Shown piece after piece: positions 1-10,402 of a stretch of 64,000 nt of DNA. Each line of letters starts with the position of its first letter. Position 1 is the first letter of the stretch. A program made the position numbers and the translations under genes. Location: the NCBI GenBank assembly GCA_023213395.1, contig CM041465.1, positions 231,763,741 to 231,827,740 on the forward strand. Reading direction: 5' to 3'. The notes below the pieces were generated by a model that was given only the letters and a program-made list of their open reading frames with translations, searched no databases and was not told where the DNA came from. The stretch is from Cycas panzhihuaensis. Lineage: Eukaryota; Cycadophyta.

Positions 1-313
1 GCAGCGGGCAGACCCATGACAGTTAGAAGAAATAACTTACTTTTAGGAAACAGTTATGTAACGTCCATAATTTGTATATAAAAGTGGGAACCGCAATGTG
101 CGGAACATGATTCAGTTTGCATACATGTACTTGTAATAGAGCTGCGCCACGTGGAAGGGCAGCCATTCTCAGACAGCTGGCAGCGCCCCGTTGTGAAAGG
201 ACCAGACGCAGTGCCATGTTTTGAATGAAAGCAATTCCGGATGAATTTACCCCCAACGTGTGTGTCTTTCTCTTTGCATTCTGTATGTTACAAGTATGAT
301 TGAGGCGCAGACA
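1..313 (+). repeat. LTR 1 of array A (3' part)
   Basis: From about base 24 this matches LTR 2 (6405-6688) and LTR 3 (15675-15964) almost base for base. It includes a TATA-box-like TATATAAAA at 75-83 and the 3' end GCGCAGACA. The U3 half found in the other two copies is missing or outside the window. It is followed directly by a primer-binding site. Confidence 0.85.
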
Positions 314-314
314 T

Positions 315-331
315 ATTGATTCCGTTGCCGG
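315..331 (+). promoter_or_regulatory. Primer-binding site, tRNA-Asp-like
   Basis: TTGATTCCGTTGCCGGA sits just after the LTR end. The reverse complement of plant tRNA-Asp 3' ends begins TGGCGCCGTTGCCGG, so this is a degenerate match. The same motif follows LTR 2 (6691) and, on the minus strand, the LTR of Gypsy C (50131-50144). The tRNA assignment is inferred from memory. Confidence 0.6.
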
Positions 332-377
332 ATTTCCTAACGAAAAAGGATGAAAAATTAAAAACCAGAAGCCGCTT

Positions 378-1763
378 ATGCTACCTAGGGTTAACTCGCT
401 GAAGAAGACAGAAACGCGGGACGAAAGAAGTCGACGCTGGGACGCGGAGAAGAGCCAGGAAAGCGCGCGAAGACCCAGGGAGCCATTAGAGAAAAAACCG
501 GTAAAAAAGCAAAGTTGGAAGGGGCGGCAGGAAGAAAGCCAGACCCTAATAGCACTGGTAGAATGCAATAAGGACGAGGAGCCCCAGGAAGACACGAGAC
601 GGCCAAAGGAAGAAAAAAGTAACAAAATTTCTGAAGAAGAGCAAAATCAAGCGAAAGATAAAGATGCGGAAGAGAGAGACCTGCAAAATCTCCAAGATAA
701 TCAGGTACGGGGGAATTTGGATACTTTTCAAAGTTTAAAGCAAAAGCAAGTAGTGCAGTTAGGGCGGCAAACCCAGTCAGGGTTGCGCCAGGAAGAAGTA
801 GAGAAATTGCTGGAAAACCAGCAAGAGGAGGGGCGGCAAACCCAGTCAGGGTTGTGTTAGGAAGAAACAGAGAAATTGCTGGAAAACCAACAAGAGGAGG
901 GGCGGCAAACCCAGCCAGGTTTGTGCCAAGTAGAAACAGGAAATTCACTGATAAATCAGCACATAGAAAGGCGGCAAACCCAGTCAGGGTTGCGCCAGGA
1001 AGAAGTAGAGAAATTGCTGGAAAACCAGCAAGAGGAGGGGCGGCAAACCCAGTCAGGGTTGCGCCAGGAAGAAACAGAAAAATTGCTGGAAAACCAGCAA
1101 GAGGAGGGGCGGCAAACCCAGTCAGGGTTGCGCCAGGAAGAAGTAGAGAAATTGCTGGAAAACCAGCAAGAGGAGGGGCGACAAACCCAGTCAAGGTTGT
1201 GCCAGGAAGAAGCAGAGAATTTGTTGGAAACACAGCAAGAAGAAGGCAGGCAAACCCATAAAAGGTTGCGGCCAGAAGAAGTTGAAAACTCACCGAAAAC
1301 TCAGCAAGTAGTAGACTGGCAAACCCAGGAAGAGTTGCACTTGAATGAAGACACAGATAGGCGGAATAATCAACAAAAGAATTGTGTAGAATTACTGTTA
1401 AAATCTGAAAATTCAGAAAAAATATTGAGTAATGAAGAATTGCCCAGGCATAATGAAACAGTGTAGGAGGACTTGAATCCCAAGAGAAATCAAGAACTGA
1501 CGAACAAGTAAGAAGGAAGTTTGCAGACTGAGACAAGGGAAGAAAATTTATTAAAATTAGAAATATATAGCACCACCACAGCAGGGTGGGACTATTATAT
1601 TCTACAGGTAAAAGAAGATCACTCTCATGTATTGAACCCATTGTATAGAATGACTCGCATGTTCACAGGATCATCATTCATTGAAGAAAGCCCAGAAAGT
1701 GCAACGTTGAAGCAAGGGGGAAGCGAGGACGAACTGAACATAATTGAACCAAATGACACGTGA
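378..1763 (+). pseudogene. Gag N-terminal region with 23-residue repeats (A1)
   Basis: One reading frame runs from ATG 378 to 1763, broken by TAG 858, TAG 1464 and TAA 1509. The first ~120 residues are rich in Lys, Arg and Glu. Then follow about eight copies of a 23-residue unit (consensus GRQTQSGLRQEEVEKLLENQ plus QEE), likely coiled coil. At 858 the repeat codons CGC-CAG have become TGT-TAG, two C-to-T changes. The TAA at 1509 is CAA in copy A2. The function is not recognised beyond its position ahead of the capsid-like domain. A long antisense frame over this region is a shadow of the repeat. Confidence 0.7.
762..1313 (+). repeat. 69-bp tandem repeats (eight units)
   Basis: Unit starts (GGGCGGCAAACCCAG or variant) fall at 762, 831, 900, 969, 1038, 1107, 1176 and 1245, exactly 69 bp apart, with a degenerate next unit near 1314. 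The strict multiple of three and the coding consensus show the repeat expanded while translated. Confidence 0.92.
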
Positions 1764-2345
1764 TCTTCGTGTCCAAGAACAATGTCGCAAGGAAGTGGAG
1801 GAAGTCAAACAATCTCTCCATATGTAGTGGTGCAAGACGATGCTATGTTTGGACATCTTCGCCTGATGGTTCTCGAGACCACGGAGATCATCCGCTTTGT
1901 TCTCCAACATGTTAAAAATCAAGAAAATTAAAGATTCAGAAGAAATTAAAGCCAGATTTTTTTCCACATTGCGGGGGACAACAATCGCGTGGTACCAATA
2001 TGTTGCAGGAACAAATCCCAGTTGGGAAGTAGTTCAAACAAAATTTCTGGACAGATTTCAAAGGTTAAGAGATCCAATGGCGGTATTCCAGGCCCTGGAA
2101 GAAATCAGACAAATTCCAGGTGAATCAGTCAATGACTTTGATGGTAGATTAAGAATCATATTAAATAAAATGGATCGTATTGTTCCAATTAATCCTATGC
2201 TGTCACTCAAGTATTTTGTATAAGGTCTATTACCTCATTTAAAGAAAAAAATCATGTTTCATCCTTTAAATAATTATGAACAAATTAAGGAACTGGCGTT
2301 GCGATTCAAAAATCAGACGAGGACAGCATATAGTGGAATCTAGAA
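1764..2345 (+). pseudogene. Gag capsid domain (A1), frameshifted
   Basis: Frames around 1840-2345 give a Retrotrans_gag-type domain: KIKDSEEIKARFFSTLRGTT, then WYQYV, then FLDRFQRLRDP, then GESVNDFDGRLRIIL. This helical domain assembles virus-like particles in the cytoplasm. About 13 bases around 1759 differ from copy A2 and shift the frame. A TAA at 2221-2223 and a TAG near 2341 (also present in A2) break it further. The family call rests on the conserved WY and GES..F motifs shared with elements B and C. Confidence 0.75.
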
Positions 2346-3204
2346 TTCAGGACAAACGTCCTTATGGACCACAAATCCAGAAATTGAAAAGATGAAAAAA
2401 GAACTGGAAATGCTGAAACAACAGCCCTTAGGATGCTCACGAAAATCAGCAGAATGACGAGATCGAAAAGCTAAAGAATGAAATAGCTAAATTAAAAGTG
2501 GGAAAAGCACGAGAGAACGTATGGTGCCCACCCCTTGCGCATAACAGTGGTCATTTTAGAAATGAACATCAGCAAAGAGAGAAAAAATGGTGTGAAATCT
2601 GTAGGAGGGAAAACCATAATACATGGAAATGTTATTACAGAAATCCACCAAGAGAATCCTTTACCGTAAGAAGGAGAATTCTTCCTTTAAGCAATACAAA
2701 GGGAAGACAAACCGATCATACATCTCAGTGCTCAAGATGGGGACATTTTAGGATAGACTGTCCATTAGAAAAATAGGGAAAAGATTATATCTCAGGAAGA
2801 ATGTGGCCCACAGACCATGAATGGGCAACCGTCCAAAGAATCTCGGTCCTAAAATACAAATTTCAAATTGCTACAAAATTCCGTATAAGGAAAAGCCAAG
2901 ATATGTGCGCATTTAGAAGCGGAATAGCTACAAACCTAACAGACACTGCAAATTTTCCAGATCTAGCAGTGGAAAAGAGAAGACTACAGGAAGCTGTTGA
3001 GGCCATACAAGAGGCGACAAGGACAGTACAATTGAATGAAATGGAACAAGCAAATCGATTTAAAGGAAAGGTATACCAGAGAAGATCAGTGGCACCTGAG
3101 GAGCAAAATCCTTGGCAAAAATTGCAAATTGTAAAGGAGTTGCTAATAGAATCAGGTATATCCATTCCTATATCTGTAATTTTTAAATGGTGGGAAGCTG
3201 GTTA
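2346..3204 (+). pseudogene. Gag nucleocapsid zinc knuckles and pre-protease segment (A1)
   Basis: The segment 2498-2776 contains CEICRRENHNTWKC, a perfect CX2CX4HX4C zinc knuckle, and a second damaged knuckle (CSRWGHFRIDC). Copy A2 keeps a further knuckle, CEECGPADHEWANC, whose A1 counterpart near 2795-2830 is damaged. Zinc knuckles bind the element's RNA for packaging. Residues from 2900 to 3204 lead toward the protease but stop at the deletion junction near 3205. Confidence 0.75.
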
Positions 3205-3836
3205 TTTTTATGCTTACCCTAGAGCAAATGGGCAAGTGGAAAGTACAAACAAAATTTTGAAGATCGCTTTGATGAAAATTTGCAATGGACAACGAACCGA
3301 TTAAGGAAAAATTGCATTCACCCTCCGCGCATGTAACGGTAAAGAAGTGATCACATAAACAAACACCATTTCAGTTGGTGTATGGTTTAGAAGCTGTAGT
3401 TCCTCTGGAATTTCAAACAGAAAGCTTGAGAGTGGCTCAATACCTCAGGACAAATCTCGAGATGTCCCTCGATCAGCGGCTGATCCAGTTAATGAAGCTA
3501 GACGAAACTCGAGCACGAGCACTATGGGAATTGAGAATAGAAAAGAAAAGACGGAAAGCATGGCATGATCGCCACATCAAAAAGCCTGAATTCAAGGTAA
3601 ATGATTTGGTATTATTATATGATAGTAAGTTTAAATTTAAACCGGGAAAAATGAAAATTAGATGGCTAGGACCATATAGAATTCAATCTATTTATGAAAA
3701 TGGAGCAGTCAGATTGCAACAGTTAGACGGACAGCCATTGACTAAATTAGTCAATGGCAGTAGACTGAAATTATACAGAATGTTAAAAAAAAGAAAATGG
3801 AGTAATCCAGAAACAAAGACGAAGCAAAGAAACTAA
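3205..3836 (+). pseudogene. Integrase C-terminal remnant (A1)
   Basis: After the junction the frame resumes inside integrase at YPRANGQVESTNKILKIA, which holds the catalytic Glu of the D,D,E triad. It continues through 3375-3836, where KVNDLVLLYDSKFKFKPGK then IRWLGPYRI is the GPY/F chromatin-contact module. The protease, RT, RNase H and integrase core present in A2 (about 9425-12530) are absent. A stop at 3301 interrupts the frame. Confidence 0.85.
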
Positions 3837-3839
3837 CAG

Positions 3840-4280
3840 ACCAGATAGCGTAGATACGACTAAAGAGCAAAGAATGTCATGAGCGATGTGACAAAGCGAT
3901 TAACTGATCGACGGCATGGAAATTGACACTAAGATGAGGGAAGACAAAAACAGACTGACGGAAAAATGACTAACGGAAATAGATCGACGGCGGGAAAGTG
4001 ACTGACGGGAAAAACAATGACGGACGGCGGGAGAAGGAATTTGAAACCGTCAATGTGATGGACGGATGACGCGACTGTTCATAAACACCATCATCATGAA
4101 ATGAGCGCAGAGATCATAATCATGATGATGATATGCTATGTTGTCAAATCGGAAGGACAAGGCAATAAAGCCTATAACGACCACGACCGGTATGATACCG
4201 ACGCTGGTTTTGGTCGCCCGCGGAATTGAAAAGCTGGTTTTTTCCAGTACATCGTAGGTACTACACATAACAACAGAAAA
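3840..4280 (+). other. Spacer with TGACGG-rich tract
   Basis: Non-coding spacer between integrase and the 3' ORF. From about 3905 to 4040 it carries degenerate repeats of GACGG or AACGG (for example ACTGACGG, CTAACGG, TCGACGG). Copy A2 has the same tract at 13205-13350. No gene seen. Confidence 0.6.
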
Positions 4281-5760
4281 ACCAAGAGACTAAAAGATGG
4301 CGGTGCATGAGAAAGAATGGCCAAAGAATTTTAGTCCGGGAGAATGATGATAGCCGAATTCGAGAAGAATGGATAGTAATCCCAAAAAACGATAGGAGAA
4401 CTACTCTGCCAAATGGAATTGCAAAAATTTGTGACGGTAGGAATATTTGGGAATGCGGAGGAGTTTATGCAGAGAATACTTCCTTTGCTGGCGAAGTACC
4501 TGCAAATGGTGCAGATCACAGAAGAAGTGTTAATGGTAGCCACTGGCCTGCCGAACAAGGGGTCCGAAATCCATAGAGATAGCTTGTTATCTCGTGAAGA
4601 AGCAGCAAGGATAATGGGAGCAATGAAAGCAAGAACGCCGACGCCGTGAGGGAATCCGGATAGCAGGGATAGAAGATTTGAATAAGCGCTTCCTTGCCCA
4701 GTTGATTTTCTCAAAAATCATACTTACGCAGAAGAATGCATTTGCCCCGAGCAATTTGCGAACCATGCTTAATGAGGTAGCCCAAGGAAGAGTGTTTAAC
4801 TGGGCAAAATTTGTAAAGCAAAAACTCTTGGATGCTTTACAGGCTATTAGGAGATCCAGTAGACCAGTTCCTTTTTATTATGTTACAATCTTGCAGAATA
4901 TCCTTCTATTTCAGTGTCCTTGTATTAGGATGCCCAATGGAACGGAGCAGCAGTCCCCTTTAGCCATATGGACAAACGAAAAGCTAGGAAGATGAGAAAA
5001 AGAACAAATACAAGTACAGGCTTGGATAGAAAAGCTATACCAAGCAAATGAAATAGCGCCAGGCGTTCCACAGTCGGCAACGCAGAAGGGGAAAGAGAAG
5101 GTCAACTGGGAACCGGGAGCAAGTTCCAGAATTGAAGACACGCCAGTAGCAGAGGTAGCAAGCGAAGAACGACGTCAGAAAACGCCTGAAGTGGAGGAAG
5201 TGAGGAGAGAAGAAAGCAGGCCTGAAACAGACAGGCAGAAGTCTGTAGCAGAAGAGAGGCAGAGGTCTGTAGCAGAGAAGGAACAGAAAGTCGTAACAGA
5301 AGAGGAAGTCATAGCAGAAAAGAAACGGAAAGCTGCAGCGCAAGAAAAACGGAAACGAGAAATATTAGAAATTTTGGACAACCAGCCATCGGAAGTGGAG
5401 TTTTAACACAAGCAAGGAGGTACTAGAAGAAGGTTTAGATCCAATGGAGTGCGATGCACAAGACGTCGCAACTTGGAGAACATCCTTTCTGGCAAAAGTA
5501 ACCAGGCAATTGGTTACGGAATTGGAAAGCAGGGCCAAACCACCAGATGAATCTTTGAAAAAGATTCATCAGATCACGGAAAATAAGTTGGAATCCCTGA
5601 AGGCATTTATAATGAATTGGGTGGACGATATTCACGAAATCGGACCACGTGGTGGAGTTTCGAAGAAGATTCGACAAACATATTCCAGTGGACATGCAAC
5701 CGGTCTATCATTGGCTAGGAGCATGGATCATAAAATCAGATGAAGATTCGGAGTGATGTA
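4281..5760 (+). pseudogene. Extra 3' ORF after pol (A1)
   Basis: Broken frames at 4307-4649, 4678-4995, 5191-5406 and 5444-5743 align with the longer copy at 13596-15000. Visible parts are an N-terminal region with QKFVTVGIFGNAEEFMQRI, a basic and acidic middle, and a Glu/Lys-rich coiled-coil-like tail. It lies on the same strand as pol, before the 3' LTR, the position of envelope-like ORFs in some plant Gypsy elements. I see no signal peptide or convincing membrane span, so I do not call it an envelope. Elements B and C carry homologous ORFs. Confidence 0.65.
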
Positions 5761-5999
5761 AGAATCTTTGGAAAGAACGTAAGGCATACAGGGAGCATTT
5801 GGAGTTAACAGAGAGGGTCAATATGGAAATTAATCAAGAAATGGACCAGTTACAATCAGGAGAAAAACCAACATTGGCCTTGTTAGACACAATGTAGGAT
5901 GTTGCAACGTTATGTACATATTTGAAACAGAAAGGACTGAAGGTACCTCCTAACATTGTGGAACTGGAGATGGAATATATACGCCACAAGAGAATAAAA

Positions 6000-6026
6000 A
6001 TAAAGGAAAGAAGAAATTAATTTTTT
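6000..6026 (+). promoter_or_regulatory. Polypurine tract region before LTR 2
   Basis: Purine-rich AAAGGAAAGAAGAAA followed by a short T-run immediately before the LTR start TGTGAACG. The same arrangement precedes LTR 3 at 15306-15332. This is where plus-strand cDNA synthesis would be primed. The stretch 5761-6000 has no recognisable gene of its own. Confidence 0.55.
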
Positions 6027-6688
6027 TGTGAACGAGTATGCTACTCGTTCAAAACAGGCGGCCGGAAAGATGTGTGTAGGGAAAGTAGTTGATTTTGCAA
6101 CTACGACTGCTACAAGGCTGCTACAAGATTGCTACGACTGCTACAAGGCTGCTACAAGATTGCTACGACTGCTACAAGGCTGCTACGACTGCTATGGAAC
6201 TGCTACGAAGCTGCGGTAACTACTATACAGAGTGCAAAGAATCGCTACGCAGGTGCAAAGAATCGCTATGCGATTGTGGTGACTGCTACGTAATCGCGGG
6301 CGATCGCTACGCCGATCGCAGCGATCGCCACGTAACTACTACCCAGCTGCTATTCGGGCAGAAATGGGTCTCGTCCGAGCAATGCGACTCATGATGCTTA
6401 GAAGAAATAACTTACTTTTAGGAAACAGTTATGTAACGTCCATAATTTGTATATAAAAGTGGGAACCGCAATGTGCGAAACATGATTCAGTTTGCATACA
6501 TGTACTTGTAATAGAGCTGCGCCACGTGGAAGGGCAGCCATTCTCAGACGCCGCAAAGGCCCCGGTTGTGAGAGGACCAGACGCAGTGCCATGTTTTGAA
6601 TGAAAGCAATTCCGGATGAATTTACCCCCAACGTGTGTGTCTTTCTCTTTGCATTCTGTATGTTACAGGTATAATCGAGGCGCACACA
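6027..6688 (+). repeat. LTR 2 of array A (662 bp)
   Basis: Begins TGTGAACGAG and ends GCGCACACA, flanked by a polypurine tract and a primer-binding site. Contains TATATAAAA at 6450-6458 and a GCTAC-rich repeat in U3 (6100-6350). It serves as the 3' LTR of A1 and the 5' LTR of A2. Confidence 0.88.
6100..6350 (+). repeat. GCTAC / CGATCGC short-repeat block in LTR U3
   Basis: Dense short repeats of GCTAC with 3-10 bp spacers (GACTGCTACAAGGCTGCTAC and variants), grading into GATCGCTACGCCGATCGC units. LTR 3 has the same block at 15400-15615 with different copy number and more CGATCGC. It is non-coding, although a frame crosses it. Confidence 0.8.
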
Positions 6689-6690
6689 TA

Positions 6691-6706
6691 TTGGTTCCGT
6701 TGTCGG
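6691..6706 (+). promoter_or_regulatory. Primer-binding site of A2
   Basis: TTGGTTCCGTTGTCGG two bases after the end of LTR 2, the best-preserved copy of the tRNA-Asp-like primer site in the array. Confidence 0.6.
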
Positions 6707-6746
6707 ATTTCCTAACGGAAAAGGATGAAAATTAAAACTGTCGCTC

Positions 6747-7990
6747 ATGCCACCTAGGGTTAACTCGTCAAGAAGACGTAAACGCGGACTAAAGAAGCCG
6801 ACGCTGGACGCGAGAAGAGCCGTAAAGGCACGCCAAGACCTGTGGAGCCAATAGAGAAAACCGTAAAAACGGTTGGAAGGGGCGGCAGGAAGAAAGCTGC
6901 ACCCCAAGAGTAACCAGAGAATGCAATAAGGACGAGAAGCCCCAAGAAGACACGAGACGGCCAAAGGAAGAAAAAAGTATCAAAATTTCTGAAGAAGAGC
7001 AAAATCAAGCAAAAGATAAAGATGCGGAAGAGAGAGACCTGCAAAATCTCCAAGATAATCAGGTACGGGGGAATTTGGATATATTTCAAAGTTTAAAGCA
7101 AAAGCAAGTAGTGGAGTTAGGGCGGCAAACCCAGTCAGGGTTGCGCCAGGAAGAAGTAGAGAAATTCTGGAAAACCAACAAGAGGAGGGGCAGCAAACCC
7201 AGTCAGGGTTGCGCCAGGAAGAAACAGAGAAATTATTGAAAAACCAACAAGAGGAGGGGCGGCAAACCCAGCCAGGTTTGCGCCAAGTAGAAACAGGAAA
7301 TTCACTGATAAATCAACAAGATAGAAAGGCAAACCCAATGTGGTTGCGCCAGGAAGAAGTAGAGAAATTGCTGGAAAACTAGCAAGAGGTAGGGTGGCAA
7401 ACCCAGTCACGGTTGCGTCAGGAAGAAGCAGAGAATTTGCTGGAAACACAGCAAGAAGAAGGCGGGCAAACCCATAAAGGGTTGTGGCCAGAAGAAGTTG
7501 AAAACTCGCCGAAAACTCAGCAAGTAGTAGACTGGCAAACCCAGGAAGGGTTGCACTTGAATGAAGACACAGATAGGCGGAATAATCAACAAAAGAATTG
7601 TGTAGAATTACTGTTAAAATCTGAAAATTCACAAAAAATATTGAGTAATGAAGAATTGCCCAGGCATAATGAAATAGTATAGGAGGACTTGAATCCCAAG
7701 AGAAATCAGGAACTAACGAACAAGCAAGAAGGAATTTGCAGATTGAGACAAGGGAAGAAAATTTATTAAAATTAGAAATATACAGCACCACCGCAGCAGG
7801 GTGGGACTGTTATATTCTACAGGTAAAAGAAGATCACTCTCATGTATTGAACCCATTGTATAGAATGACTCGCATGTTCACAGGGTCATCATTCATTGAA
7901 GAAAGCCCAGAAAGTGCAACGTTGAAGCAAGGGGGAAGCGAGGACGAACTGAACATAATTGAACCAGCGAGACCAGGATCTTCAGGTCCA
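6747..7990 (+). pseudogene. Gag N-terminal region (A2)
   Basis: Counterpart of 378-1763, starting at ATG 6747. It is more frameshifted, with several 1-bp deletions and stops. The 69-bp repeats run from 7120 to about 7560 and are imperfect. An intact stretch at 7413-7678 ends at TAG 7679, at the same codon as the TAG at 1464 in A1. The part from 7736 reads on toward the capsid domain. Confidence 0.7.
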
Positions 7991-8565
7991 AGAACAATGT
8001 CGCAAGGAAGTGGAGGAAGTCAAACAATCTCTCCATATGTAGTGGTGCAAAACGATGCTATGTTTGGACATCTTCAGTTCGATGGTTCTGGAGACCCCAG
8101 AGATCATCTGGCTTTGTTCTCCAACATGTCAAAGATCAAGAAAATTAAAGATTCAGAAGAAATTAAAGCCAGATTTTTTTTTCCACATTGCGGGGGACAG
8201 CAATCGCGTGGTACCAATATGTTGCAAGAACAAATCCCAGTTGGGAAGCAATTCAAACAAAATTTCTGAACAGATTTTAAAGGTTAAGAGATCCAATGGC
8301 GGTATTCTAGGCCCTGGAAGAAATCAGACAAATTCCAGGTGAATCAGTCAATGACTTTGATGGTAGATTAAGAATCATATTAAATAAAATGGATCCTCTT
8401 GTTCCAATTAATCCTATGCTATCACTCAAGTATTTTGTACAAGGTCTATTACCTCATTTAAAGGAAAAAATCATGTTTCATCCTTTAAATAATTATGAAC
8501 GAATTAAGGAACTGGTATTGCGATTTGAAAATCAGACGAGGACAGCATATAGTGGAATCTAGAAT
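7991..8565 (+). pseudogene. Gag capsid domain (A2)
   Basis: Contains MFGHLQFDGSGDPRDHLALF and SKIKKIKDSEEIKARF, then after a frameshift (an extra T in a T-run near 8177) the WYQYV, GESVNDFDGRL and GLLPHLKEKIMFHP motifs. The capsid domain forms the particle shell. Better preserved upstream than in A1 but frameshifted. A TAG near 8559 is shared with A1. Confidence 0.75.
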
Positions 8566-9305
8566 TCAGGACAAACGTCCTTATGGACCACAAATCCAGA
8601 AATTGAAAAGATGAAAAAAGAATCGAAATGTCAAACAAGTAGCCTTTGTGATGCCTACTGAAAATCAGCAGAATGACGAGATCGAAAAGCTAAAGAATGA
8701 AATAGCTAAATTAAAAGTGGGAAAAGCACGAGAGAACGTATGGTGCCCACCCCTTGCGCATAACAGGTCATTTTATAAATGAACATCAAGAAAGAGAGAA
8801 AAATGGTGTGAAATCAGAGAGGGAAAACCATAATACATGGGAGTGTTATTACAGAAATCCACCAAGAGAATCCTTTTACCAGAAGTAGGAGAATTCTTCC
8901 TTTAAGTAATACAAAGGGAAGACAAAACCAGTCCGTTGCCATCTATGCTCAAGATGGGGACATTTCGTGATGATCGCCCATTAGAAAAACAGGGAAAAGA
9001 TTATATCTGTGAAGAATGTGGCCCAGCAGACCATGAATGGGCAAACTGTCCAAAGAATCCTGGTCTTAAAATACAAACTTCAAATCGCTACAAAAATTCC
9101 GTGATAAGGAAAAGCCAAGATATGTGCGTATTTAGAAGCGGAATAGCTACAAACCTAACAGACACTGCAAATTTTCCAGATCCAGCAGTGGAAAAGAGAA
9201 GACTACAGGAAGCTGTTGAGGCCATACAAGAGGCAACAAGGACAGTACAATTGGATGAAATAGAACAAGCAAATCAATTTAAAGGAAAGGTATACCAGAG
9301 AAGAT
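8566..9305 (+). pseudogene. Nucleocapsid zinc knuckles (A2)
   Basis: Contains CEECGPADHEWANC, a perfect CX2CX4HX4C knuckle, at about 9022-9063. A damaged first knuckle lies at 8800-8850 and a second near 8935-8980. Residues 9070-9305 (QDMCVFRSGIATNLTDTANF and following) form a helical linker toward the protease, closed by TGA 9305, where A1 has a sense codon (TCA). Confidence 0.75.
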
Positions 9306-9307
9306 GA

Positions 9308-9760
9308 GTGGCACCTGAGGAGCAAAATCCTTGGCAAAAATTGCAAATTGTAAAGGAGTTGCTAATAGAATCAGGTATATCCATTCCTATATCTGTAATT
9401 TTTAAATGGTGGGAAGCTGGTTATTTTCTGCATCATATGGAAAAACCAGTGTTAAGAACAATGAAGATGGATGCAATTGTCCCACGAGTTCCAATGATGT
9501 TGTTAGGAACCTTGATTTGCAAAACAGTGGTGGATGGAGAATCAGGAGTAAATGTACTCCCTGAATCCTCTTGGATTTCTTTGGGACGGCCAAAACTGAT
9601 TTCCCCGGACTATACAATCCGGTTAGCTAACCAATTGCAAGTTCGACCCATGGGGTCCTTATTGGACATTCCAAAGAATCAGAAAGGTGAATTACAGTTC
9701 AATTGGATTTTGCAGTCGTCAGAATGCAAGACCATAGTAAAACATATGCAGCACTATTAG
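9308..9760 (+). pseudogene. Retropepsin-like aspartic protease (A2)
   Basis: The active-site loop reads TVVDGESGVNVLPE, the VDGGAAVN-type version of the retropepsin Asp-[Thr/Ser]-Gly motif found in several plant Gypsy proteases. Upstream is LLIESGISIPISVIFKWW; downstream is YTIRLANQLQVRPMGSLLDI, which fits the flap and second half. The protease would cut the Gag-Pol polyprotein. The end at 9760 is a stop, followed by linker sequence in another frame. Confidence 0.75.
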
Positions 9761-9778
9761 GGCCTGGCAACAAAGGCC

Positions 9779-10393
9779 TTGCAGGATTGGGGAAGATTGA
9801 CTTTTACCTTGTATTTTGCAGGAAAGAAAGTTGTACTGTCTCAGTGTTCAGATGGTCTGCATATTGAAAAGATAGAAGATGAAGATCGAATGTCCTCAAC
9901 AACAGCATCAACAGCTACGACAGTAAGTCCCTGTTCAGAGACAGCATTCCAAGCATTGAAGACCCCTCCACAGATGGCGAGCGAGACTTCATTGACATAT
10001 CTACTAGACTGGTTACAATTAGCTTGGGAAGAAACTGGAGAATCCTCAAAATGTTACCTGATGGAATTATGTTTGGATAAATCAAGTAAAGGTAACAATG
10101 TATCATGGGATTCTAAAGAAGATGATGTAATTCTTCCTTTAAATAAAATACAAAAGGATTGCTTGTATGAATTGTCTAAAAATACGGCATGTTCTGAAGA
10201 AGATTCTAAAGAAGAAAGGAATTTTCCTAGAACATATTCTGTTGTTGAGTATGGGAATAAGGAAATTTTGCAGGCACCAGCTTGTGAACTAAACTCGAAT
10301 GGTAAAACTGTTCAAAGGGAAAAGCTTCAACTTAAACCCATTAATGTAGGGACAGAAGACAATCCAAAGTGTATACAATTAGGTGATTATTAG
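9779..10393 (+). pseudogene. Protease-RT connector (A2)
   Basis: A 204-residue open stretch without catalytic motifs. It begins LQDWGRLTFTLYFAGKKVVL, which resembles the segment after the protease in related elements, then a Ser/Thr/Glu-rich linker, and ends KPINVGTEDNPKCIQLGDY, the conserved lead-in to RT. Equivalent connectors occur in B (18203-18600) and C (40480-40890). Confidence 0.65.
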
Positions 10394-10402
10394 GAACCTG
10401 CA

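Noticed and set aside
762-1320. CRISPR-like array
   Set aside because: Units are contiguous 69-bp coding repeats without unique spacers, in plant retroelement context.
391-1641. 416-codon open frame on the minus strand over the A1 repeats
   Set aside because: It mirrors the 69-bp repeats (a repeat lacking stops in one frame lacks them antisense too) and shows no family resemblance. The plus frame has the gag context.
4050-4714. Minus-strand frames at 4050-4268 and 4331-4714
   Set aside because: Antisense shadows of the spacer and of the 3' ORF; the same region in A2 also has a shadow frame without better conservation.
4281-5760. Envelope gene in family A
   Set aside because: The position fits, but I see no signal peptide, no clear transmembrane span and no furin-like site. 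Called only an extra ORF.
6028-6394. Open frames through the LTR 2 repeat block
   Set aside because: They arise from GCTAC repeats and are not maintained in LTR 3.
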